From contig CAJYLT010000005.1 in assembly GCA_913775795.1 (NCBI GenBank), positions 1 to 64,000 on the forward strand: DNA of 64,000 nucleotides, written 5' to 3'. Each line of letters starts with the position of its first letter. The stretch's first letter is position 1. The notes below the pieces were generated by a model that was not told where the DNA came from, ran no database searches, and saw only the letters and a program-made list of their open reading frames with translations. Origin of the DNA: an uncultured Sphingomonas sp. Lineage in GTDB: Bacteria; Pseudomonadota; Alphaproteobacteria; Sphingomonadales; Sphingomonadaceae. Below, in pieces: positions 9,636 through 18,906 of this stretch. Position numbers and translations under genes: made by a program.

Positions 9636-9787
9636 CTCTCTCCAGTAGCGTAGCTGAGAGAGTCCCTCGCGTAGCGTATCGAGGGAGGGAGGCCGGTTCC
9701 TTCGGGAGCCGGCCTTCTGCTGTTTGAAGGGTTTGACGGCAATCGGCGACGGCGAAGCCGCCGCCGTCGGTCGGGCCTGCAAGGCCC
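9636..9787. terminator. series of stem-loops between convergent genes (9636-9662, 9663-9686, 9691-9714, 9773-9787)
   Basis: CTCTCTC/GAGAGAG; TCCCTCG/CGAGGGA; GGCCGGTTCC-TTCG-GGAGCCGGCC followed by TTCTGCTGTTT; GGGCCT-GCA-AGGCCC. Confidence 0.7.
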
Positions 9788-9859
9788 GCCGGCCGTTCCG
9801 GGCGATGTGGCCGGGCCTTGCCGGCCGCATCGGCGCGGGCGTGGCCGCGCCTTCGCCCG

Positions 9860-10582
9860 TCAGTACATATGCTGCCCGCCGTTGATGCTCAGCGTCGAGC
9901 CGGTGACGAACCCGGCATCCTCGGCGCACAGGAACGCCACGCCGCGCGCGATCTCTTCCGCCTGGCCGAGGCGGCCGACCGGCACCTTGGCGACGATCTT
10001 CTCCAGCACGTCGGCGGGGACCGCGGCGACCATGTCGGTGTCGATATAGCCCGGCGCGATCGCGTTGACCGTTACGCCGAAGCGCGCGCCCTCCTGCGCC
10101 AGCGCCTTGGTAAAGCCGTGGATGCCCGACTTGGCGGCGGCATAGTTCACCTGGCCATACTGGCCCGCCTGGCCGTTGATCGAGCCGATGTTGACGATGC
10201 GGCCCCATCTGCGGTCGCGCATGCCCGGAAACGCCGCCTTGGCCATGTTGAAGCAACCGCCGAGATTGGTGTCCATGACCTCCTTCCACATCTGGTATGT
10301 CATCTTGAGGAGCGTGCCGTCGCGGGTGATGCCGGCGTTGTTGACGACGATGTCGACCGGGCCGAGCTCGGCCGCGACCTTCGCCACGCCTTCCTGGCAG
10401 GCGTCGTAGTCGGCGACGTCCCACTTGTAGGCGGCGATGCCGGTGCGGTCGCTGAACGCCTTGGCGCGTTCGTCATTGCCGGCATAGTTGGCGGCGACGG
10501 TGACGCCCGCTTCCTTGAGCGCAAGGCTGATCGCCTCGCCGATCCCGCGCGTACCCCCGGTGACGATCGCGACACGTGCCAT
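9860..10582 (-). CDS. phbB: acetoacetyl-CoA reductase
   Basis: SDR fold MARVAIVTGGTRGIGEAIS; NNAGITRDGTLLKMTYQMWKEVMDTNLGGCFNM; GQYGQVNYAAAKSGIHGFTKALAQE. Confidence 0.92.
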   Translation of the reverse strand: MARVAIVTGGTRGIGEAISLALKEAGVTVAANYAGNDERAKAFSDRTGIAAYKWDVADYDACQEGVAKVAAELGPVDIVVNNAGITRDGTLLKMTYQMWKEVMDTNLGGCFNMAKAAFPGMRDRRWGRIVNIGSINGQAGQYGQVNYAAAKSGIHGFTKALAQEGARFGVTVNAIAPGYIDTDMVAAVPADVLEKIVAKVPVGRLGQAEEIARGVAFLCAEDAGFVTGSTLSINGGQHMY

Positions 10583-10643
10583 GGCTCTCTCTCCTTACGC
10601 TCCGCTTGGCCGACCATCGGCCGCTACGGATTTGGAAAGAGGC

Positions 10644-11651
10644 CTAGCCTTGGTCGATCCACCCGGCAAGTTCGCGCGCGACAAGGCCGCGAAGCATTCG
10701 TATGCCGGTCTCGGACGCATTGAGGCATGGGAGATAGGCAAAGTGCGTGCCCCCTGCCCCCTCGAACTCCTCCTTGCCGCGGATCGCCAGTTCCTCAAGC
10801 GTCTCCAGACAGTCGGCGGAGAAGCCAGGCGCGAAGATCGCCAACCGGCGCGTGCCGTTCTTGCCCAGCTCCATCAGCACTTCGTCGGTCGCCGGCCCCA
10901 GCCACTTGGCCGGACCGAAGCGTGACTGGAACGTGACGACCAGTTCGCGCCCCATTGCTTCGCCCAGCAACCGCGCGGTCTTGCGGCACTGGCAATGATA
11001 GGGGTCGCCCAGCATCAGTGTCCGCTGCGGCATCCCGTGGAAGCTGGCGACCAGCACCTCGGGCTCGAAATCGAGCGCAGCGATCCCCGCCTCGACGCTT
11101 TCCTTGAGCGCGCCGATATAATGCGCGTCGTCGTGATAGGGCGGCAGCGTGCGGATTGCCGGCTGCCAGCGCATCTTCGCCAGATGCGCGAACGCCTTGT
11201 CGTTGGCGGTCGCGGTCGTGGCGGCGCAGTACTGCGGATAGAGCGGCGCGATCAGGATGCGATTGCATCCGGCGTCCTTCATCGCCTGAAGCCGGTCGGC
11301 GATCGCCGGCTGGCCGTAGCGCATCGCATAATCGACCAGCACGCCCGGCCCGAACGCGCCCTTCAACGCCTCGGTCTGCGCCCGCGTGATCGCGGCGAGC
11401 GGCGAGCCGTCCTTCGTCCACACCTGCTTATAAGCGTGCGCCGACTTCTTCGGCCGCGTCGTCAGCACGACGCCGCGCAGGATCGGCTGCCACAGGAGCG
11501 GCGGGATCTCGACCACGCGGCGATCCGACAGGAACTCGGCCAGATAGCGGCGGACCGATCCGACGTCCGACCCGTCGGGTGTGCCGAGGTTGGTCAGCAA
11601 CACGCCCACCTTCGGCGGCACGATCGGCGGATGGTCAGGGGGAAGCTGCAT
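10644..11651 (-). CDS. hemH: ferrochelatase
   Basis: VGVLLTNLGTPDGSDVGSVRRYLAEFLSDRRVVE; LVASFHGMPQRTLMLGDPYHCQCRKTARLL; APGFSADCLETLEEL. Confidence 0.96.
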   Translation of the reverse strand: MQLPPDHPPIVPPKVGVLLTNLGTPDGSDVGSVRRYLAEFLSDRRVVEIPPLLWQPILRGVVLTTRPKKSAHAYKQVWTKDGSPLAAITRAQTEALKGAFGPGVLVDYAMRYGQPAIADRLQAMKDAGCNRILIAPLYPQYCAATTATANDKAFAHLAKMRWQPAIRTLPPYHDDAHYIGALKESVEAGIAALDFEPEVLVASFHGMPQRTLMLGDPYHCQCRKTARLLGEAMGRELVVTFQSRFGPAKWLGPATDEVLMELGKNGTRRLAIFAPGFSADCLETLEELAIRGKEEFEGAGGTHFAYLPCLNASETGIRMLRGLVARELAGWIDQG

Positions 11652-13870
11652 CAGGGGTTCGCCGGATCGAGAGGAAGCCGGCGCAGCCGCTGCCCCGTCG
11701 CCGCCGCAACGGCATTGGCGATGGCGGGCGCGACGGGCGGCACGGACAGGTCGGACACGCCGCCGGGTTCGGCTTCGCTGCGGATCAGCTCCACGGTAAT
11801 ATCGGGCAGGTCGTCGATCATCGGCAAGCGCAAATCGGTAAGCGTCCGCGCCGCCGCAACCCCTGCCTTGTACCGCGTCGCGCACCCCAGCGCCTGGGCG
11901 AGCCCGAAGACCAGCCCACCTTCAAGCCGCTGGAGGACGATGTCGGGATGGACGACGCGCCCGCAATCGACCGCGGCGACGAGGCGCGAGCAGCGCACGC
12001 GCCCGCCCTCGACGCTCGCCTCCGCCAGCACGGCGATGAACGACCCGCGAAATGCGTGCGCGGCGATCCCCTGCCCGCTGCCCAGCATCCCGCCCTGCCA
12101 CCCGCCGATCGAGGCGACCGTGTTGAGGCAGTTGGCAAGCCGCGGCTGCTGCCCCAGCATGCGGATACGGAAATAGCTGGCGTCGAACTCGGCCCGGCGG
12201 GCGAGTTCGTCGATGAAACTTTCGGCGAAGAACGTCGTGTAGCCGTGGGCGCCACCGTGCAGATAGCCGGTCGGCGTGCCGATGTCGGCCATGTGGTGAT
12301 CGACAGCCCAGTTGGGGATGGCATAGGGCGGCTCGGCTCCCGCCACCGCCGCCGCATCGCCGCCGCGCCCCGGCAGCGCCAGCGACAGGTCGGCGACGCC
12401 GTCCCCCGCCATCAGCCGGCTCGCCAGCTCGCGGCCCGACGCGGGGGCGGCGATGCGTGCGTGCCAGGCCATGACCCGACCGTCGCGCTCCATCCGCGCG
12501 GTCATCGTCGCCCGGGCGGGCGCGCGAAAGCGGTCGCGGGCGATATCCTCTGCCCGGCTATACGATAGTTGTACCGGCCTGCCCGCCTGCGCGGCGAGCC
12601 ACGCCGCCTGCTCGGCGACGAGCGTATCAAGCCCCGCCCCGAACGAGCCGCCGAGCTGCATCGGAATAACGCTCACCGCATCCTCGCCGATCCCGAGCGT
12701 CCGCGCCGCCGCCGCGCGGACCGCCGCGGGCGCGAGCGTACCGATCCACAGGCGCAGCCGCCCGTCCTCGAACTGCGCCGTCGCCGCCGGCAATTCGAGC
12801 GAAGCATGGATGCCCGGCGCGACCGCATAATTCGATCGGAACAGCCGCCGCCCGGTGAGCGTCGCATCGGGATCGCCGGCCGCGGCCACCCGCGTGCCCT
12901 CACCCGCCAGCGCGGTCTCGAGCGCGGCGGCGATGCTCTCGTCGCTCGCCGGCGCGCGCGTCTCGAACCGGGGTCGCGCCGCGTCGAGCGCGCGGCGCGC
13001 GGCAAAGCTGTCGGTGGCGAGCGCGGCGATCCAGCGCTCGGTGGTGACGATCTTCACCGCGCCCGGCACCGCATCGGCGGCGGCACGACCGGCGGCGACC
13101 AACCGCGTGTCGCCCAGCGGTCCCTGTCGGATCGCCGCGTAAAGCATCCCCGGCAACCGCACGTCGCCCGCGAAATTGGCGCTGCCGTCTAGCTTGGCGG
13201 GGGTGTCGAGCCGCGTGACGCTGGTGCCCGACAGTCGGTTGTCCTCGTCGCTGCGCAGGACCGGCCGCTTGGGCGGCGTCCGCCCTGCTGCGTCCGCGGC
13301 CAGCTCACCGAAGCGCAGCTTGCGATCGCCCGACACGACGAAGCCGTCGCGCGTCTCGCACTGGGCGGCGTCGATGCCCCAGCGGTTCGCCGCCACCTCG
13401 ACCAGCATCGTGCGCGCGGCCGCCGCCGCCTCGCGCAGCGGCACCTCGAACTGGCGCAGCGACGTGGCGCCGCCCGTCAGCATCTGCCGCGCGCCGTGCG
13501 CGGCGGCGGCAGCGGCGACGACCGGCAAGCGCGCGTCCACCCCGCCGAACAATTCGGCAGCAGCCAACGGATTGGCGTTGGCGACACCGATCCCCGCCGG
13601 CTCGACCCCGACGGTGCGCCAGTCGGCGCCAAATTCGTCGGCGACGACCTGCGCCAGCACGGTTAAGACGCCCTGCCCATGCTCGGCGACAGGCACCGCG
13701 ACGATCAGGCGGCCGTCCTCGGCAATGCGGATCCACGCGCCGAAGCCATGCTCGTCGTCGCGCACCGGCTGAGGGGTCGGAAACTGGCGCGGCCACAGGC
13801 CCCAGGCGAGGATCAGGCCAAGGCCCACGCCGCCGCCAGCCAGCAGCCGCCGCCGTGTCACGCCGCTCAT
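11651..13870 (-). CDS. molybdopterin-dependent oxidoreductase large subunit (isoquinoline/aldehyde oxidoreductase beta-like) with Tat signal
   Basis: MSGVTRRRLLAGGGVGLGLILAWG; QLGGSFGAGLDTLVAEQAAWLAAQAGRPVQLSYSRAEDIARDRFRAPA; stop overlaps the hemH start codon (ATGA). Confidence 0.85.
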   Translation of the reverse strand: MSGVTRRRLLAGGGVGLGLILAWGLWPRQFPTPQPVRDDEHGFGAWIRIAEDGRLIVAVPVAEHGQGVLTVLAQVVADEFGADWRTVGVEPAGIGVANANPLAAAELFGGVDARLPVVAAAAAAHGARQMLTGGATSLRQFEVPLREAAAAARTMLVEVAANRWGIDAAQCETRDGFVVSGDRKLRFGELAADAAGRTPPKRPVLRSDEDNRLSGTSVTRLDTPAKLDGSANFAGDVRLPGMLYAAIRQGPLGDTRLVAAGRAAADAVPGAVKIVTTERWIAALATDSFAARRALDAARPRFETRAPASDESIAAALETALAGEGTRVAAAGDPDATLTGRRLFRSNYAVAPGIHASLELPAATAQFEDGRLRLWIGTLAPAAVRAAAARTLGIGEDAVSVIPMQLGGSFGAGLDTLVAEQAAWLAAQAGRPVQLSYSRAEDIARDRFRAPARATMTARMERDGRVMAWHARIAAPASGRELASRLMAGDGVADLSLALPGRGGDAAAVAGAEPPYAIPNWAVDHHMADIGTPTGYLHGGAHGYTTFFAESFIDELARRAEFDASYFRIRMLGQQPRLANCLNTVASIGGWQGGMLGSGQGIAAHAFRGSFIAVLAEASVEGGRVRCSRLVAAVDCGRVVHPDIVLQRLEGGLVFGLAQALGCATRYKAGVAAARTLTDLRLPMIDDLPDITVELIRSEAEPGGVSDLSVPPVAPAIANAVAAATGQRLRRLPLDPANP

Positions 13871-13928
13871 GTCGAAGCCCCCGCCATGACAGCGCCCTAA
13901 CGGGTTGGGCGCGCGGGCGCCAGCGACG

Positions 13929-14456
13929 TTACCGAAGCGGCTTTTCGAGCACCACGAACTCGAGCGCGGGGTCGGTCGGCACCCCGAACCGCGCGTCGCC
14001 ATGCGGGAAGGGCCGCCGCTCGCCGGTCTGCGCATAGCCGCATCGCTCGTACCAGGCGATCAGCTCCGGCCGCTGGCGGATGACGGTCATTTCCATGACG
14101 TCAGCGGCAAAGATCGCGCGCGCCGCCTCCTCCGCCGCCGCGATCAGCTTTCGGCCGAGGCCCGCACCCTGAAGGTCGGGCTTCACGGTCAGCATGCCGA
14201 GATAGGCGGTGGCCGGCGGCCTGGCCGTGACCGCGACGCAGCCGGTGGGCGCATCGTCACCGGCGATCAGAATGCGCTGCTTCGGGTCGGCGATCACCTC
14301 GGCGAGCGCGTCGGCGTCGGTGCGCTGCCCTCCGAGCAGATCGGCCTCGTGCGTCCAGCCCGCGCGTGCCGACTCGCCGCGATAGGCGCTTTCGATCAGG
14401 GCATGGAGGGCCGGAATGTCGCTTGGGGTCGCGGTTCGAAATCGGTCTGCCGTCAT
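13929..14456 (-). CDS. GNAT family N-acetyltransferase
   Basis: MTADRFRTATPSDIPALHALIESAYRGE; LTVKPDLQGAGLGRKLIAAAEEAAR; MTVIRQRPELIAWYERCGYAQTGE. Confidence 0.9.
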   Translation of the reverse strand: MTADRFRTATPSDIPALHALIESAYRGESARAGWTHEADLLGGQRTDADALAEVIADPKQRILIAGDDAPTGCVAVTARPPATAYLGMLTVKPDLQGAGLGRKLIAAAEEAARAIFAADVMEMTVIRQRPELIAWYERCGYAQTGERRPFPHGDARFGVPTDPALEFVVLEKPLR

Positions 14457-14481
14457 GTCGATTTCCCGCGCCGCAGGCGGA

Positions 14482-14567
14482 TGGTGGAAGGGGCTGGATT
14501 CGAACCAGCGTACGCTTGCACGGGCAGATTTACAGTCTGCTGCCTTTAACCACTCGGCCACCCTTCC
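14482..14567 (-). tRNA. tRNA-Tyr (GTA)
   Basis: Minus strand reads GGAAGGGTGGCCGAGTGGTTAAAGGCAGCAGACTGTAAATCTGCCCGTGCAAGCGTACGCTGGTTCGAATCCAGCCCCTTCCACCA: acceptor pairing, GTA anticodon, GGTTCGAATCC T-arm, encoded CCA, long variable arm. Confidence 0.96.
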
Positions 14568-14716
14568 GGGGTGTCACTTCGTAAAGTGAGGGCGCCCCCT
14601 AGCCGCGCTGCGAGCGGCTTGTCAACGCCGTTGCGCGAATGACCGCGGGCCGTTGCGCGAATGACGCGGGCGCAATAGCAACGCGCGAAACCAAACCGAT
14701 CCTCGGGGGGAAACCA

Positions 14717-16318
14717 ATGCGCCTGATTCACCTGCTCGCCGCGACCGCCCTCGCCTCCGCGCCGCTCGCCGCGCAGACGACGCCCCCGCCCGCGCCCGAG
14801 TTTGCGCGGATCGTCGACGAGGGGACGAATCGCAGCCAGGTGATGACGCTGGCGCAGCAGATGACCGACGTGCTCGGCCCGCGCCTCACCAACTCGCCCG
14901 CGATGCGCAAGGCGGAGGACTGGGCGGTGGCCGAGTTCCGCCGCATGGGCCTCACCAACGTCCGCAAGGACGGGTTCGATTTCGGCCGCGGCTGGTCGAT
15001 CGAGCGATCGAGCGTGCGGATGGTAACCCCGCGCGTGGTACAGCTGACCGCGATCCCGATCGCCTGGACCCCGCCGGTCAATGCGACCGCCGCGATCGTC
15101 GTCGCGCCGATGACGAAGAAGGAGCATTTCGCCGCGTGGCGCGGCAAGCTTTCCGGCAAGATCGTCCTCGTCTCCGCCCCCGGCAAGGTCGACGACGTGA
15201 CCGAAGCACCGTTCAAGCGCCTGTCGGGCGAGGACATCGCCAAGCTCGACACGTTCAAGGAACCCACCTGGGACCCGGCGAAGAACGCGCGCAACATGGC
15301 CCGGATGACGTTCGAGGAGGACCTCGACGCGTTCCTGAAGGCGGAGGGCGCGGTCGCGCTCGCGCGGATCAGCTATCGCGACGACAAGCTGCTGCATGGC
15401 GAGGGGTATCAGCACCGCACCGGCGCGCAGACGCCCGGCGTCGAGATCGCGGCGGAGGATTATCGCCGCCTCACTCGCCTCGCCGCGATGGGTCAGGCGC
15501 CGACGCTCGAGATCGTCAGCGACGTGAAGTTCGACGACAGCGATCGACAGGCCTACAACATCCTCGCCGACATCCCCGGCACCGACAAGTCGGGCAGCTA
15601 CGTCATGGCCGGCGCGCATTTCGACAGCTGGGTCGCGGGTGACGGCGCGACCGACAATGCCGCGGGATCGGCGATGGTGATGGAGGCCGCGCGGATCATC
15701 CGCGCCTCCGGCATTCGCACCAAGCGGACGATCCGCTTCGCGCTCTGGACCGGCGAGGAGCAGTCGCTCTACGGCAGCATCTCGTACATCGAGAAATATC
15801 TGGCGCGCCGCCCCGCGCCCGCCACCCCGCAGAACAGCGACCAGAACTACTACGGCCAGACGCAGCGTTTCCCGGTGACGCCGCTGCCCGGCTATCGGGA
15901 CCTTGCCGCCTATTTCAACATCGACAACGGCTCGGGCAAGCTGCGCGGCATCTATGCCGAGAACAACGCCGCGGCCATGCCGATCCTTCGCGAGTGGCTG
16001 TCGCCGTTCGGGCCGATGGGCGCCGACAGCGTCGTGTTCGGCCGGACCGGCGGCACCGATCATCAGTTCATGGCGGCGGTCGGCCTGCCCGCCTTCCAGT
16101 TCATCCAGGATCCGCTGGACTATGAGAGCGTCACGCACCATTCGGGCGCCGACACCTTCGACCATCTGAAGGCGAGCGACATGCGCCAGGGTGCGATGGT
16201 GCTTGCCTGGATGCTGGTGAAGGCGGCGAATGCGGACGCGCCCCTGCCGCGCAACCCGATCCCGCAGGCGCCGCTGCCGACCGATCCGTTCCAGACCCCC
16301 GACCCCAACGCCGAGTAA
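14717..16318 (+). CDS. M28 family zinc metallopeptidase, secreted
   Basis: Signal peptide MRLIHLLAATALASAPLAAQ; GAHFDSWVAGDGATDNAAGSAMVMEAARI and FALWTGEEQSLYGS metal-binding motifs; GGTDHQFMAAVGLPAFQF. Confidence 0.92.
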   Translation: MRLIHLLAATALASAPLAAQTTPPPAPEFARIVDEGTNRSQVMTLAQQMTDVLGPRLTNSPAMRKAEDWAVAEFRRMGLTNVRKDGFDFGRGWSIERSSVRMVTPRVVQLTAIPIAWTPPVNATAAIVVAPMTKKEHFAAWRGKLSGKIVLVSAPGKVDDVTEAPFKRLSGEDIAKLDTFKEPTWDPAKNARNMARMTFEEDLDAFLKAEGAVALARISYRDDKLLHGEGYQHRTGAQTPGVEIAAEDYRRLTRLAAMGQAPTLEIVSDVKFDDSDRQAYNILADIPGTDKSGSYVMAGAHFDSWVAGDGATDNAAGSAMVMEAARIIRASGIRTKRTIRFALWTGEEQSLYGSISYIEKYLARRPAPATPQNSDQNYYGQTQRFPVTPLPGYRDLAAYFNIDNGSGKLRGIYAENNAAAMPILREWLSPFGPMGADSVVFGRTGGTDHQFMAAVGLPAFQFIQDPLDYESVTHHSGADTFDHLKASDMRQGAMVLAWMLVKAANADAPLPRNPIPQAPLPTDPFQTPDPNAE

Positions 16319-16325
16319 GTTCATC

Positions 16326-17078
16326 ATGGCCCGCCGCGGACACCGCCCCTCCCAAGCCACCGGCAATCGCCCCCGTTTCTGGGGCAAGCACGCCGTCCTC
16401 GCCGCCCTCGCCAATCCCGACCGCCAGGTGCGCAAGCTCTGGGGGACGCGAGAGGCACTGTCGCATCTCGACCTGCCGCCGGTCCTGCCCATCACCTATG
16501 CCGACGCCGCCGATCTCGGCCGGCTGGTGCCCGGCGACGCGCCGCACCAGGGATTGGTGATCGAAGTCGATCCGCTCGACGACCTGTGGCTGGGCGAAGT
16601 GCTGGAGCGCGGCACCGACGATCGCCGGCCGATCGTCGTGCTGGATCAGGTGACCGATCCGCACAATGTCGGCGCGGTGCTCCGCTCGGCCGCCGCGTTC
16701 GACGCACTGGCGATCGTGACGCAGGACCGGCACGCGCCCCCCGAAAGCGGCGCGCTGGCCAAGGCGGCGTCGGGCGCGCTCGAGGTCGTGCCGTGGGTGC
16801 GCGTCGTCAACCTGTCCCGCGCGCTGGAGGAGATCGCCGAGGCGGGGTTTTGGCGCGTCGGCCTGACCGGCCATACCGACACGCTGCTCGCGGGCGCGCT
16901 GGTCGGCGCGAACAAGGCCGCGCTGGTACTGGGCGCGGAGGGCGAAGGGATGCGCCAGAATACCGAGGCGCATTGCGACATTCTCGCCAAGCTGCCGATC
17001 AGCCCGCGGGTCGAGAGCCTCAACGTCTCCAACGCCGCCGCGATCGCGCTCTACGCGGTCGCCTCCGCGCGGGGCTGA
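16326..17078 (+). CDS. rlmB: 23S rRNA (guanosine(2251)-2'-O)-methyltransferase family (SpoU/TrmH)
   Basis: FWGKHAVLAALANPDRQVRKL; VVLDQVTDPHNVGAVLRSAAAFDALAIV; LVLGAEGEGMRQNTEAHCDILAKLPISPRVESLNVSNAAAIALYA. Confidence 0.93.
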   Translation: MARRGHRPSQATGNRPRFWGKHAVLAALANPDRQVRKLWGTREALSHLDLPPVLPITYADAADLGRLVPGDAPHQGLVIEVDPLDDLWLGEVLERGTDDRRPIVVLDQVTDPHNVGAVLRSAAAFDALAIVTQDRHAPPESGALAKAASGALEVVPWVRVVNLSRALEEIAEAGFWRVGLTGHTDTLLAGALVGANKAALVLGAEGEGMRQNTEAHCDILAKLPISPRVESLNVSNAAAIALYAVASARG

Positions 17079-17083
17079 CGCGG

Positions 17084-17764
17084 ATGGCGCGGGGGCTCCT
17101 TCTGGCGCTCCTCGCGCCGCTCCTCCTGATGGGCTGCATCGTCGTGCCGGGCCGGTTCGACGCCAGCCTCGATATCGCCGCCGATCGCAGCTTCACCTAT
17201 CGCTATCGCGGCGAGATCGTCGCGATCGACCTCGAGGACGAGTTCGCCAAGGGGTTGAAGGACACAGACACGACGCCCGAAAAGCCGAAGGGCGTCGCTT
17301 GGAAGGCGGACAAGGACCCGACATCCAAGGACGCGACGTTCCGCGCGCTCGCCGACGCGCTGCGCAAGGAGGCGGGCTATCGCAATGTCGAGTACAAGGG
17401 CGACGGCCTGTTCCAGATCGACTATGCGATCAGCGGCCGGCTGACCCACGCTTTCATCTGGCCCTACAATGCCGATGCCGAACTCGTCTTCCCGTTCCTG
17501 ACGGTCGAACTGCGCGGGGCGGATGGCGTGCGGATCAAGGCGCCCGCGTTCGGCAAGACGAGCGATGCGCGCGTGCCGGGCGCGGACAAGGTCGGCGACC
17601 GGCGCGAGGGCGTCTTCACGCTCACGACCGATGCCGAGATCGTCAGCCAGAACAACGAGGAACGCGCGAAGCCGGCGGGGCCGAAGCGGACGATCACCTG
17701 GAACGTGACGCCGCTCAGCAAGGACCCGCCGATGGCTGTGCTGAAGGTCGCGCCGCTCGGCTAA
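17084..17764 (+). CDS. hypothetical lipoprotein
   Basis: MARGLLLALLAPLLLMGCIVVPGRFDASLDIAADRSFTYRYRGEI: lipobox LLMGC. Confidence 0.75.
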   Translation: MARGLLLALLAPLLLMGCIVVPGRFDASLDIAADRSFTYRYRGEIVAIDLEDEFAKGLKDTDTTPEKPKGVAWKADKDPTSKDATFRALADALRKEAGYRNVEYKGDGLFQIDYAISGRLTHAFIWPYNADAELVFPFLTVELRGADGVRIKAPAFGKTSDARVPGADKVGDRREGVFTLTTDAEIVSQNNEERAKPAGPKRTITWNVTPLSKDPPMAVLKVAPLG

Positions 17765-17782
17765 GGAGCGGCGCGCGAGCGA

Positions 17783-18103
17783 TCAGTCCTCCTCGGCGAT
17801 CCGCACCTTCAGCCCGTCGAGCGCGCTGGTGAACTGGATCTGGCACGACAGGCGCGAGGTTTCGTCTCGGGTCGAGCTGCTGTCGAGCAGATCGTCCTCG
17901 TCCTCGCTCATCGCCGGCAGCTTGTCGGCAAAGGCGGGATCGACATGGACGTGGCAGGTCGCGCAAGAGCAGCAGCCGCCGCACAGCGCCAGCAGCTCGT
18001 CGAAGCCGTTGTCGCGGATGACTTCCATCACCGACAGGCCGACCTCACCCTCGACGGTACGCTCTTCACCCTGGCGGGTCACGACGGTAAGCTGCGGCAT
18101 CAT
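17783..18103 (-). CDS. 2Fe-2S ferredoxin (adrenodoxin-like)
   Basis: [57 protein letters not shown]...[10 protein letters not shown]; CxxxxCxxC cluster motif. Confidence 0.93.
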   Translation of the reverse strand: MMPQLTVVTRQGEERTVEGEVGLSVMEVIRDNGFDELLALCGGCCSCATCHVHVDPAFADKLPAMSEDEDDLLDSSSTRDETSRLSCQIQFTSALDGLKVRIAEED

Positions 18104-18162
18104 CTTCTCCTGCGAACCGGCGCGACTTGCCGTGTGAGCGGCCGGTTTTCAAGGGACCAAAG

Positions 18163-18190
18163 GCATGGGTTTGAGCGCATGGGTTTGAGC
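18163..18190 (+). repeat. perfect 14-bp tandem duplication spanning the start codon of the alkA-like gene
   Basis: GCATGGGTTTGAGC repeated at 18163-18176 and 18177-18190. Confidence 0.95.
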
Positions 18191-18805
18191 GCCGATCAGT
18201 TGCGCGAGGCGCTGGACGCCCTTTCGGCACGCGAGCCGGCGATCGCCGCCGCGGTCGCCCGCGTGGGCTATCCCGAACCACGCATCCGCGACCGCGGCGT
18301 CGCGACGCTGCTGCGCACGATCGTCGGGCAACAGGTGAGCTATCAGTCCGCCGATGCGGTCTGGCGGCGGCTGGAGGAAGCGCTGGGCGGCGACGCGACG
18401 AACACCGCCGCCTGGATCGCCGCGAGCGACGAGACGCTGCGCGGCGCGGGCCTGTCGCGGCAGAAGCTCGGCTATGCGCGCAGCCTTGCCGGCTTGGTCG
18501 AAAGCGGCGAGCTCGACCTGTCCAACCTGCCCGCCGATGACGAAGCGGCGATCGCGGAACTGGTCAAGGTGAAGGGCATCGGTCGCTGGTCGGCCGAAAT
18601 CTACCTGCTGTTCGCGGAGGGGCGACCCGATATCTGGCCGGCCGGCGACCTCGCGGTCCAGATCGAGGTCGGGCGACTGATGGGCCTGCCCGACCGCCCG
18701 AGCGAGGCCCTGACGCGCGAGATCGCCGAGGCATGGCGCCCGCATCGCGGCGCCGCGGCGATCTTCACCTGGCACCATTATCGCAGCGACATGGGCGTGA
18801 TTTGA
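18179..18805 (+). CDS. DNA-3-methyladenine glycosylase 2 family protein (HhH-GPD)
   Basis: GVATLLRTIVGQQVSYQSADAVWRRLEEALGG; LVKVKGIGRWSAEIYLLFAEGRPDIWPAGDLAVQ (HhH-GPD motif). Confidence 0.9.
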   Translation: MGLSADQLREALDALSAREPAIAAAVARVGYPEPRIRDRGVATLLRTIVGQQVSYQSADAVWRRLEEALGGDATNTAAWIAASDETLRGAGLSRQKLGYARSLAGLVESGELDLSNLPADDEAAIAELVKVKGIGRWSAEIYLLFAEGRPDIWPAGDLAVQIEVGRLMGLPDRPSEALTREIAEAWRPHRGAAAIFTWHHYRSDMGVI

Positions 18806-18812
18806 CACTCGT

Positions 18813-18901
18813 ACCCCGGCGAAGGCCGGGGTCCAGTTGGGGGGCCAGCGGCTCGTGCGAGCAGACGGATGCCGATCCTGGACCCCGGCCTTCGCCGGGG
18901 T
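18813..18901. repeat. long inverted repeat (24-bp perfect arms), likely bidirectional terminator or REP-like element
   Basis: ACCCCGGCGAAGGCCGGGGTCCAG (18813-18836) and CTGGACCCCGGCCTTCGCCGGGGT (18878-18901) are exact reverse complements; GCTCG-TG-CGAGC lies inside. Confidence 0.9.
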
Positions 18902-18906
18902 GCGGG

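Noticed and set aside
14546-16495. 649-aa open frame antisense to the M28 peptidase
   Set aside because: Arg/Ala/Gly/His-rich translation with no domain signature; typical GC-rich antisense shadow of a clear peptidase gene. The tRNA-Tyr also lies at its end.
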